Below are positions 1 to 6,390 of a DNA stretch of 21,319 nt, piece after piece (the first letter of the stretch is position 1; each line of letters opens with the position of its first letter). The translations under genes and the position numbers were made by a program. Source of the DNA: an uncultured Lewinella sp. (GTDB lineage: Bacteria > Bacteroidota > Bacteroidia > Chitinophagales > Saprospiraceae); contig CALIGP010000130.1 in assembly GCA_938021455.1 (NCBI GenBank), forward strand, positions 1-21,319, given 5' to 3'. Below the pieces are notes generated by a model. The model made no database searches. It was given only the letters and a program-made list of their open reading frames with translations, and was not told where the DNA came from.

Positions 1-2
1 AC

Positions 3-818
3 CGCCTGCGCTGCCATTGCTGCGGCTACGCCACCTCCACCCCGGAGAGCTGCCCCGCCTGCGGAGACCCCGAGATGAAACTCGGTGGCACCGGCACCGA
101 AAAGATCGAGGACGAGCTCAAAATCTTCCTCCCCGACGCCCGCATCGGGCGGATGGACCTGGATACCGTCCGCGGCAAAAACGCCCTTGCCGCCCTGCTG
201 GGCCGCTTCGAGGCCGGGCAGCTGGATATCCTCGTCGGAACGCAGATGGTGACCAAAGGGCTGGACTTTGAACGCGTCGGCCTCGTCGGCGTCATCAACG
301 CTGACCAACTGCTGCGCTTCCCCGACTTCCGGGCGGATGAGCGCGCCTTCCACCTCATGACCCAGGTAGCCGGCCGTGCCGGCCGGAAACACCGGCAGGG
401 CAAGGTCATCATCCAGGCCTTCGACCGTAGTCACCCCGTATTAACCGATGTCTTCAATAGCGACTGGGATCGCTTCATCGAGCGGGAAAGCAAGCACCGC
501 GCCGAGACCAACTTCCCGCCCTACGTGAAGATGATCCACCTGCAGCTCAAGCACCCCCGCCGCAACACCGTCGAGGAAGGCGCCAAGCTCCTGGGCAGCT
601 GGCTGGCGCACGCCCTGGGCGGGCAGGTGACCCCGCCCTTTGAGCCGGGGGTGGCCCGCATCCGTACCTACTACCTGCAGGAAATGGTCATCCGTATGAG
701 CGCGGCCCCGAAGGAGATTGCCCGGGTGAAGAACATAGTCAATCGCGCGGTGGCGAAGTTGAAAACGACGGAAGGGTTGACGGGGGTGAGAGTGGGGGTG
801 GATGTGGATCCTTATTGA
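3..818 (+). CDS. priA: Primosomal protein N' (PriA helicase), 3' part
   Basis: PriA is the DNA helicase that reloads the replisome at stalled forks. The reading frame is open from the window edge (first complete codon at base 3), so only the C-terminal 271 or so residues are present and the N-terminal DNA-binding and helicase lobe 1 lie outside. Visible are half of the PriA zinc-binding insert (RCHCC, then CPAC about ten residues later), the following GTGTEKIEDEL segment typical of PriA, helicase motif V (VGTQMVTKGLDF) and motif VI (QVAGRAGR). The C-terminal domain runs to a normal end (GVDVDPY, TGA). The region is clearly more GC-rich than the DNA that follows. The ATG at 75 is internal, not the start. 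Identification is firm. Confidence 0.96.
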   Translation, partial: RLRCHCCGYATSTPESCPACGDPEMKLGGTGTEKIEDELKIFLPDARIGRMDLDTVRGKNALAALLGRFEAGQLDILVGTQMVTKGLDFERVGLVGVINADQLLRFPDFRADERAFHLMTQVAGRAGRKHRQGKVIIQAFDRSHPVLTDVFNSDWDRFIERESKHRAETNFPPYVKMIHLQLKHPRRNTVEEGAKLLGSWLAHALGGQVTPPFEPGVARIRTYYLQEMVIRMSAAPKEIARVKNIVNRAVAKLKTTEGLTGVRVGVDVDPY

Positions 819-1155
819 GGGAAGGTCCGTATTTTTAGCGAAGTCTACGTATTAAATTGCAACAAGAAACACCCTATGCTTTGAGAGCCCCTCAGTGGGG
901 GCCGTGGCGATTCCACTGCATATTACAGTGTAGTTTAAGTTAGGTTTTTGCACCGGGATTTTGTTAGCGCTTCGCTTGCTAGCTATCGGCTGAAGCCGAT
1001 GCTACAGTAGTCGCGGCTTCAGCCGCTGACTAGCAGTATATAAAATCCCCAAACTCTCCGGGGCCTTACAAATTTAATTCTACCGAGGAAACTGATAACC
1101 AGCGAATACTTAGATTACAGTGCATTATTTGACCAAAACAAACTAAAAGCCCATC
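819..1155. other. Intergenic gap without a gene
   Basis: No credible coding frame. The composition drops sharply in GC after priA. The gap holds a short hairpin (CACTG at 914-918 pairing with CAGTG about 926-930) and the nested palindromic element at 955-1049. The last 90 bases are AT-rich leader for the ankyrin gene; I found no good TAnnTTTG promoter there. Confidence 0.6.
955..1049. repeat. Nested palindromic element (REP/MITE-like)
   Basis: Outer arms GGGATTTT (955-962) and AAAATCCC (1042-1049) pair perfectly. Inside, GCTAGC (978-983) faces CTAGC (1030-1034). The core holds two hairpins, ATCGGCT-GA-AGCCGAT (985-1000) and GCGGCT-TC-AGCCGC (1013-1026). Their cores, CGGCTGAAGCCG and CGGCTTCAGCCG, are reverse complements of each other. 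The whole can fold as a cruciform of about 95 nt. This is seen directly. The comparison with bacterial REP/BIME elements is inference. Confidence 0.65.
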
Positions 1156-1440
1156 ATGTCAGGAGGAGATTGGAAAGAAATGTTCGCGGCTTGCCAAAGC
1201 GGCAACATAGACTTGGTGAAATACCACATTGAAACAGGTATTGACCCTAATTACACGCACCCCGAATTTCTAACCACCGCTTTAATGGAGAGCGTAAGGT
1301 TTAAACGCTTAGACATTATCAAGTACTTATTAGAAAATGGCGCAGATCCCAACATCAAAGATGAGTGGACTTCAGAGACGGCGATTTCGATTGCGGAGGC
1401 TATGGGGGATGAGGTCTTGATTGGGGTGCTTAGAGGGTAA
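1156..1440 (+). CDS. Small ankyrin-repeat protein
   Basis: A 94-residue protein with about two ankyrin repeats: residues ~5-33 (MFAACQSGNIDLVKYHIETGIDPNYTH pattern) and ~38-70 (TALMESVRFKRLDIIKYLLENGADPNIKD), followed by a capping-helix-like tail (TAISIAEAMGDEVLIGVLR). Ankyrin repeats are protein-binding scaffolds, and no catalytic part is visible. It has no signal peptide, so it is probably cytosolic. A purine-rich AGGAGG lies inside the first codons rather than upstream. The 3' end overlaps the end of the convergent sialidase gene by 69 bp. Its lower GC than priA hints at separate acquisition. Such short ankyrin proteins also occur as immunity-like partners elsewhere, but nothing here supports that role. 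Confidence 0.8.
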   Translation: MSGGDWKEMFAACQSGNIDLVKYHIETGIDPNYTHPEFLTTALMESVRFKRLDIIKYLLENGADPNIKDEWTSETAISIAEAMGDEVLIGVLRG

Positions 1441-2517
1441 TTTCCCCACCCGCACAAAAACATTCTCCCCATACCCATCTTTCTCAAAAAAGACGCCGAC
1501 ATCTCCATTATCCAGCACGCAAAGGTCAGCGTAAGCCGCTTTTCCCGCGTAGATGGTTGTACCGTTTGTCCAGGTTTTTCCTTCGTCGTAGCTAAGCCGC
1601 AGCGTTAGGTTTTCTCGGGCGGTACTAGAGTTAGCGTTGCAGAACAGGAGGATGTTTTTGTCATCGCCGTCCCGGACGGAGGAATAGCGAATGAGGCTGG
1701 CATTACAGGAGGGATCGATGAGGGCGGAGTCGGCCTTGGTGGTCCAGCTTTCGCCTTGATCCGTGGAGGTGTGGACATAGCGCAGTCCGCTTTTATTGAC
1801 CCGGCTGTTGATCATCCAGGAGCCATTGGTTAGTTCTATGATCTTAGACTCATCAGCGGGGGTGATGGGCGTGTCGATCAGGAACCAGCTTTTACCGTGG
1901 TTGTTACTACCAAAGACGTGTAACCCGTTTTTCAGATTGACGAGTGTGTGGAGCAGCGTTCCGCCTCTGGTTTGGATGCCTCTGCCGGAGGTGATGAACT
2001 TAAAGTCATGGGCCCAGGCGGGTTTCGAGATTTGGGAAGTGATGTCCAGAGGAGCAGACCAGGACTTTCCGTTGTCCTTACTCGAAACGAGCTGGAAGAA
2101 GTAGTCGTTCGGACTATTCTCTACGTCCATATAATTGAAGAAGAGGAAGAGTTCCCCCGTCTCCCGGTCCAGTATCATAGATGGGTCAGAAGCGGACTCG
2201 CCCAGCGGGTAATCGACAATGGTTTCGATGTCAGACCAGGTCTGACCGTCATCCTCGCTCCTCCGGATAACGATGTTGATGTCCTTATTGGCTCGCAGAT
2301 CCCCGCAGGAGCCGTTTCTTTCGTCGATGGCGGCGATGAGGTCGCCGTTTTGGGCCTTGATGATGGCGGGGATGCGGTAGCAGGCGGCCTCCGGGTTCAT
2401 CTCCGTACTGAAGAGGTTGGTGAAGGTTAGTTCTGCCTTTTTGGTGCTGTTTGGCGCTGACGGAGCGCATGCGAAGATCAATAGCAGGATAAAACCAGAG
2501 GTGAGGCGGACTAGCAT
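1372..2517 (-). CDS. Exo-alpha-sialidase (GH33-like), lipoprotein
   Basis: Predicted to release terminal sialic acids from glycans at the cell surface. The 381-residue protein starts with a lipoprotein-type signal peptide (hydrophobic residues 8-16, then Cys17). A six-bladed sialidase propeller follows. The RIP motif is YRIP at 47-50, with Arg48 of the arginine triad. Asp-boxes are at about 87-94 (SEDDGQTW), 146-153 (SKDNGKSW), 206-211, 251-258 (STDQGESW) and 309-316 (SYDEGKTW). The likely catalytic Glu is around 223-229 before LTNGSWMINSR (Arg239), with another triad Arg in LTLRLSYD. The nucleophile Tyr is in AAYADLCVLDNGD (Tyr329). The fold ends at about residue 361; the remaining ~20 basic residues are read from DNA that also encodes the ankyrin C-terminus. 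The start ATG immediately precedes the signal peptide. Sialidase family is firm; substrate is inferred. Confidence 0.92.
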   Translation of the reverse strand: MLVRLTSGFILLLIFACAPSAPNSTKKAELTFTNLFSTEMNPEAACYRIPAIIKAQNGDLIAAIDERNGSCGDLRANKDINIVIRRSEDDGQTWSDIETIVDYPLGESASDPSMILDRETGELFLFFNYMDVENSPNDYFFQLVSSKDNGKSWSAPLDITSQISKPAWAHDFKFITSGRGIQTRGGTLLHTLVNLKNGLHVFGSNNHGKSWFLIDTPITPADESKIIELTNGSWMINSRVNKSGLRYVHTSTDQGESWTTKADSALIDPSCNASLIRYSSVRDGDDKNILLFCNANSSTARENLTLRLSYDEGKTWTNGTTIYAGKAAYADLCVLDNGDVGVFFEKDGYGENVFVRVGKLPSKHPNQDLIPHSLRNRNRRL

Positions 2518-2574
2518 CGAAGGAGAAGGTTTTGGACGGAGAGTAAAGGTATTGGGTTTTACCGAACGGCTGTG

Positions 2575-2731
2575 GAGACGCTATGCGTCGACCGCGAACA
2601 AGGCCGTGGTTACTGAGCCTGCCGAACGTAAAGGCTCCCGAAGCGTGGGTAGGCGGTAGTGATTTCCGGTAGTAGGTGTTTCACGGTCAAAGTCGCTTCG
2701 CTCCCTTGCCCGGGGCGACGCATAGCGTCTC
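2575..2731. repeat. 16-bp perfect inverted repeat pair (GACGC type)
   Basis: GAGACGCTATGCGTCG at 2575-2590 is the exact reverse complement of CGACGCATAGCGTCTC at 2716-2731. Each arm is itself a small hairpin (GACGC-TAT-GCGTC). The motif resembles the GAGACGC...GCGTCTC palindromes scattered through intergenic DNA of many bacteria. That resemblance is from memory and was not searched. Confidence 0.7.
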
Positions 2732-2803
2732 TACCATTGGTCAGAAACGCATGCGTTGATTGCGAATGGGACGAAGGCTCCCGGAGCGTGGGTAGGAGGT
2801 AGT
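2631..2803 (+). repeat. 30-bp direct repeat, two copies
   Basis: Copies at 2631-2660 and 2774-2803 match at 28 of 30 positions, differing at the 11th base (A/G) and the 24th base (C/A). Both begin AAGGCTCCCG and end GGTAGT. The second copy lies outside the inverted repeat pair, so direct and inverted repeats interleave in this promoter-containing gap. Confidence 0.75.
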
Positions 2804-2928
2804 TTTGTCTTCGCACGCCCTCCCCACCACAAACGTTCAAAACCCTACCACTCACCATTGGAAATTCTGATAACCGTCATCATGGTTCGTAAACTTGGAG
2901 TAACCTCATTATTGAAACCCCGAGTGCC

Positions 2929-5034
2929 ATGAAAAAAACTATCTTATTTTTCGCCTTACTATTCCTTACTGTTGGCCTTTCGGCTACCGATTACTACGTT
3001 GCCAAAGATGGCAACGACACCAACGACGGTTCAGAAAACGCCCCCTTCCTGACCATCTCCAAAGCCGCCAGCCTGATGGTAGCCGGTGATGCCTGCTTCA
3101 TCAAAGAGGGGGTGTATCGGGAGATATTGCGCCCTGCCAACGGCGGCACCGCCGCCGCCCCCATCATCTTCCGGGCCTTTGGTGAAGACAAAGTAACCAT
3201 CTCTGCCACCGAGCCGATCACCAATTGGACGGCAGTGGAGGGCTCCGTCTTTAAGGCGAACATCGACATGGACCTCGGTCGGCAGACCATGCTTTACTTC
3301 GACGGAGAAGCCATGGACTACGCCCGCTGGCCCAACAATCTAGACGGTGACCCTTACACCATTGACGCGATGACCGTTGCCTCCGGCACGGCGAGCACTG
3401 TCGTCGCTGACGACCTCCCGCAGGGGATTAACCTCACCGACGGGTTTATCTGGTACCTCGGAGCCCACTCCGGTGCCAGCTGGACGCAGCCCATCAGCAG
3501 TACCAACGGCAAGACGATTAACCACACCGCCAACGACATTAGCCGCTGGCCTTTCAACCCACATAACCCGACTATTTTCCGGAACAACAATCGCGGACGC
3601 TTCTACGTATTCGGCGATCGGGATTTGCTGGACTTTCCCAAAGAGTGGTATTTCGACGACAACAGCAATGAACTTTTCTTTATTGCTCCGGGAGAAGTTC
3701 ACCCCGGCGGCCGCGCGGAATACGCAGCACGTACGCACACCATCAACATCGAGAAGCCCTGGGTCCTCATTGAAAACATCGGCACGCTAGGCGGCATCAT
3801 TGAAATCAATGGCGATAACACGACCATCCGGAACTGTGAAATCCGCCAGGGCTTCCAGGCCTTAGACGAAATGGGCAACTCCGATGCTCAGGTAAGTGAA
3901 GGCTCCGTTTGGGTACGCGCCAGTAACGTGCTGATCGAAGACAACCTCATCGAGGGCGGATCTTTAAACGGCATCTCCGTTCAGGGTTGGGGTGGTGTAA
4001 GCGATGTGTCCATTATTGGCAATGAGATCCTGGAGTTTAATACCGTAGGTAACCACTCCTCCCCGATTCGCTGTCGGGCGCCACGCTCTGTTCTACTCAG
4101 TAATACCATCATTGGCGGCGGCAGAGACGGTATTTTCATTCCTTCTGACAACAGCGAAGTTGCCTGGAACGATGTCTCCGACGTCATGCGGATCAATAAC
4201 GATGGCGGCCTGTTCTACGTCGTCGGTAACGACGACGATAAGAACACCAGCATTCACCACAACTGGTTTCACGATAGCTTCGGGCCGGACTACGCCGACG
4301 GCCGCTGTGCTGGCATTTACCTGGACAATGACTCCAAGGGCTACGACGTACACCACAACGTGGTCTGGAACATCAGCTGGTCTGCCGTCCAGATGAACTG
4401 GGACGCCTGGAACAACGACATTTTCAACAACACCTTCTGGAACGTGCAGCAGGCGATGGGCATCTGGCTCAACGGCCGGATTCAGAAAGACAATCGCATC
4501 TGGAACAATTACACGCCCATCGGCCCGTGGGAAGGGCAGGACGTTGCTGACAATATCGTCAACGCCAGTAATCCTTTTCTGGATCTGGCGGCCTACGACT
4601 TCCGGCCAGCGGACGATAGTCCGCTCATCAACGCCGGGCGCATCATTCCCGGCATAACGGACGGTTACCGGGGCGCAGCTCCGGAGGTGGGTGCCTACGA
4701 GGCCAACCAGCCCGGTTGGATCCCCGGCGCGCCGCGCGCCGGTGGCGGTGGCACCACCTCGCTTTTTAACAGCCCTGGCACCCGCGTCCGCGCCCAGGTC
4801 TTTCCTAACCCAGCCATTGATCGGGCCTTTGTCAATTTTGAAACTGCAGAAAGCGGGAGCCTTAATTGGCGTTTAATTGCCGCCGACGGAAAATCTGTCC
4901 GCTCTTCCCAGCAATCCATTTTGGCAGGCGAACAACGTATTGCCCTCCATCTCCAGGGGCTTCCTGCGGGCACCTATTTCTTTAGTGCCACGCTACGGGA
5001 CGCCTACATTGGGCAGGCAATAATTGTCCGGTAA
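2929..5034 (+). CDS. Secreted right-handed beta-helix protein with T9SS sorting domain
   Basis: A 701-residue exported protein. Residues 1-19 form a signal peptide (MKKTILFFALLFLTVGLSA). The mature start YYVAKDGNDTNDGS...PFLTISKAA is typical of pectate-lyase/chondroitinase-B-like beta-helix enzymes (DUF1565-like N-terminus). About residues 90-290 hold an inserted domain (LYFDGEAMDYARWPN, WYFDDNSNELFFIAPGE), and about 290-560 carry parallel-beta-helix rungs (TTIRNCEI, VLIEDNLIEGG, VSIIGNEI, TSIHHNWFHD, YDVHHNVVW). Residues ~625-701 form a T9SS type A sorting domain (VFPNPAIDRAFVNF ... LPAGTYFFSA). So it is probably a polysaccharide lyase or hydrolase released or anchored at the surface. I cannot assign a CAZy family or substrate. 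It sits near a sialidase, which fits glycan degradation. Confidence 0.9.
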   Translation: MKKTILFFALLFLTVGLSATDYYVAKDGNDTNDGSENAPFLTISKAASLMVAGDACFIKEGVYREILRPANGGTAAAPIIFRAFGEDKVTISATEPITNWTAVEGSVFKANIDMDLGRQTMLYFDGEAMDYARWPNNLDGDPYTIDAMTVASGTASTVVADDLPQGINLTDGFIWYLGAHSGASWTQPISSTNGKTINHTANDISRWPFNPHNPTIFRNNNRGRFYVFGDRDLLDFPKEWYFDDNSNELFFIAPGEVHPGGRAEYAARTHTINIEKPWVLIENIGTLGGIIEINGDNTTIRNCEIRQGFQALDEMGNSDAQVSEGSVWVRASNVLIEDNLIEGGSLNGISVQGWGGVSDVSIIGNEILEFNTVGNHSSPIRCRAPRSVLLSNTIIGGGRDGIFIPSDNSEVAWNDVSDVMRINNDGGLFYVVGNDDDKNTSIHHNWFHDSFGPDYADGRCAGIYLDNDSKGYDVHHNVVWNISWSAVQMNWDAWNNDIFNNTFWNVQQAMGIWLNGRIQKDNRIWNNYTPIGPWEGQDVADNIVNASNPFLDLAAYDFRPADDSPLINAGRIIPGITDGYRGAAPEVGAYEANQPGWIPGAPRAGGGGTTSLFNSPGTRVRAQVFPNPAIDRAFVNFETAESGSLNWRLIAADGKSVRSSQQSILAGEQRIALHLQGLPAGTYFFSATLRDAYIGQAIIVR

Positions 5035-5043
5035 ACAGGGGCA

Positions 5044-5077
5044 TAAAAAAAGCCCGATCCGCTACTGGATCGGGCTT
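5044..5077 (-). terminator. Rho-independent terminator hairpin
   Basis: AAGCCCGATCC (5050-5060) pairs perfectly with GGATCGGGCTT (5067-5077) around a 6-nt loop, an 11-bp stem. The A-run at 5044-5050 becomes a U-run on minus-strand RNA, so it best fits termination of the leftward GIN-domain gene. It also stands 15 bases after the beta-helix stop and could slow rightward transcription, although no T-run follows on the plus strand. Confidence 0.8.
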
Positions 5078-5199
5078 CTAAAGTCATCCCTATGATACTC
5101 TAAACGAGTAATTCTTCCCCAAGATAGGGGCGTGGATGGCTTATTTCGAGCATTTCAACGGCCGATTTAGGAAGCGGCCGCACTTTTCCGGAGAGTGGT

Positions 5200-5242
5200 A
5201 GTTGTAAATGCTTACAGACTTAGTGTGTAAGCACTCACAACT
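5200..5242. other. Imperfect 17-bp dyad, possible 3'UTR RNA hairpin
   Basis: AGTTGT (5200-5205) plus TGCTTACA (5209-5216) pair with TGTAAGCA (5226-5233) plus ACAACT (5237-5242). A symmetric 3-nt internal loop (AAA against CTC) and a 9-nt apical loop interrupt the stem. It lies just past the stop of the leftward GIN-domain gene and before the terminator at 5077. No U-run follows, so it is not itself a standard terminator. Confidence 0.55.
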
Positions 5243-5268
5243 TGTTTTGGAGGATTTGTAGCCTTTAC

Positions 5269-5988
5269 TTATTGCTTCCGTACGCTTCCGCCTGAGCTCG
5301 TGTCCGAGTCAACATTCGCGCCACCGGTATAACGGATACTACCGCCGGAACTGGCATCAGCATCCAGGTCTCCGCTAACGTTGAGGTAAATACCCCCACC
5401 GCTGCTAACGTCGGCTCTGGCATTCTTCACCTTGCAATCGCTGGCGGAAATCTTACCGGAGCTACTTGCCTTAGCCCGGATTTTACTACCGCTACCGGAG
5501 ATATTGATTTTTCCAGAGCTGGAAGCATCCAGACGAATCATGCCACCGGAGAATTCCAAGTTCTGTATTCTGGCGGAGCTGCTCACGTCCACTTCAAGCT
5601 CGTCGCCGGTAAAGGAATCGTTGAACGTAATGGTAGAACTACTGCTGGCTTCCAGCAATTCGAGCTCGTTCATCGTGACGTAGACCACGATGGGCTTATG
5701 GTTACTGATGTTAGTACCGCTTCTGAAACGGACGCTCAACCGACCTCCACTGACGTCAGTCGTGATGTATTCCATCAGGTTGCTTTCTGCTTCTACACGA
5801 ACGGCTGGTGCCCCTTTGCTCACCTCCACCTTGAAGGAGCAACAGGTTTTAATGCCGCTGAAAGAAGAAACCTCCCGGTTTTCGGTGGTTACGTCGCCGT
5901 TACCTTTGACGCGTTTCTTGTTCCCCCAGTTTTGGGCGGAAAGCCCTGCGAAGAGGGCGATAAAGAGAAGGGTGAGTAGTGGTCTCAT
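5269..5988 (-). CDS. GIN-domain (DUF2807) putative adhesin-head protein
   Basis: A 239-residue exported protein. Residues 1-19 form a signal peptide (ending LFAGLSAQ). The rest matches the DUF2807/GIN pattern: an N-terminal VSSFSGIK...FKVEVSKG segment, then many short beta-solenoid rungs rich in SSS and SSGG (for example LLEASSSSTITF, LDASSSGKINISG, ADVSSGGGIYLNVSG). This family is common in Bacteroidota and its function is unsettled; it is usually predicted to be periplasmic or on the outer surface. A CysCys pair replaces the small residues usual in the first strand (KTCCSFKV). It stands alone on its strand, with a terminator downstream at 5077-5044. Confidence 0.88.
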   Translation of the reverse strand: MRPLLTLLFIALFAGLSAQNWGNKKRVKGNGDVTTENREVSSFSGIKTCCSFKVEVSKGAPAVRVEAESNLMEYITTDVSGGRLSVRFRSGTNISNHKPIVVYVTMNELELLEASSSSTITFNDSFTGDELEVDVSSSARIQNLEFSGGMIRLDASSSGKINISGSGSKIRAKASSSGKISASDCKVKNARADVSSGGGIYLNVSGDLDADASSGGSIRYTGGANVDSDTSSGGSVRKQ

Positions 5989-6061
5989 GGTTGGTTTGTT
6001 TGATAGTAAAGACGAATATGGTTAAAGATGGTTGCACGGTTACTGAAACCTCTCCCCCCAG

Positions 6062-6130
6062 CCCCCTCTCCGGTAAGTTTCGCCTCCAGCCCAACGGAGA
6101 GGGGGAGCGAAACCGCTGTGGCTTCGCCAC
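6062..6130. repeat. Intergenic palindromic element (CCCCCTCTCCG arms)
   Basis: CCCCCTCTCCG (6062-6072) and CGGAGAGGGGG (6095-6105) are perfect 11-bp inverted arms. A second dyad, TTTCGC (6078-6083) with GCGAAA (6107-6112), crosses it, and a small hairpin GTGGC-TTC-GCCAC (6118-6130) follows. It lies upstream of the GIN-domain gene and looks like a dispersed palindromic repeat rather than a gene. Confidence 0.6.
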
Positions 6131-6301
6131 GCTAGAATACCGCCCTCCGCGTCTCTGCTGCGCGGTAGAATGATAAAAGGAAAAAAAATTAGAATGGCCC
6201 GAGGAAGTTGGATTTCTAGGATAAAAAATAAGATTCTTAGGATCAACTTCAACCATATCTCCCTATCTTCTTCCTCCTCGTTACTCTTCTGTGTGGACTA
6301 A

Positions 6302-6389
6302 TCAGCTGCGAGCCAGCCCACCTCGGTGATCCTCTGTGCCTACCTCAGTGGAACCTCCGTGGTAACCCTTCAGCTGCGTAGCAGCCACC
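6302..6389. repeat. CTCNGTG heptamer array flanked by direct repeats
   Basis: Four heptamers CTCGGTG (6322-6328), CTCTGTG (6332-6338), CTCAGTG (6344-6350) and CTCCGTG (6355-6361) are spaced 10, 12 and 11 bases apart. The middle base takes each of the four nucleotides once. Two related copies of a TCAGCTGCG...CAGCC sequence (6302-6322 and 6370-6389) flank the array as direct repeats. It lies immediately downstream of the amidase stop. On the minus strand it reads as CACNGAG, a motif type I recall from intergenic DNA of many bacteria. Confidence 0.6.
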
Positions 6390-6390
6390 C

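Larger units (their letters stand above)
2518..2928. other. Divergent intergenic region packed with repeats
   Basis: Lies between the divergent sialidase and beta-helix genes and should hold both promoters. I see no convincing coding frame. It is mostly occupied by the two repeat pairs listed separately (2575-2731 and 2631-2803). A weak TAnnTTTG-like match (TAAACTTG, 2890-2897, one mismatch) lies about 30 bases before the beta-helix start. Confidence 0.55.
5989..6390. other. Intergenic gap with two repeat elements
   Basis: Between the start of the GIN-domain gene and the end of the amidase gene, both on the minus strand. I find no plausible gene. The contents are the CCCCCTCTCCG palindrome (6062-6130), an AT-rich stretch (about 6170-6260) that could hold the GIN-gene promoter, and the heptamer array with its flanking repeat (6302-6389). 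Confidence 0.55.
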
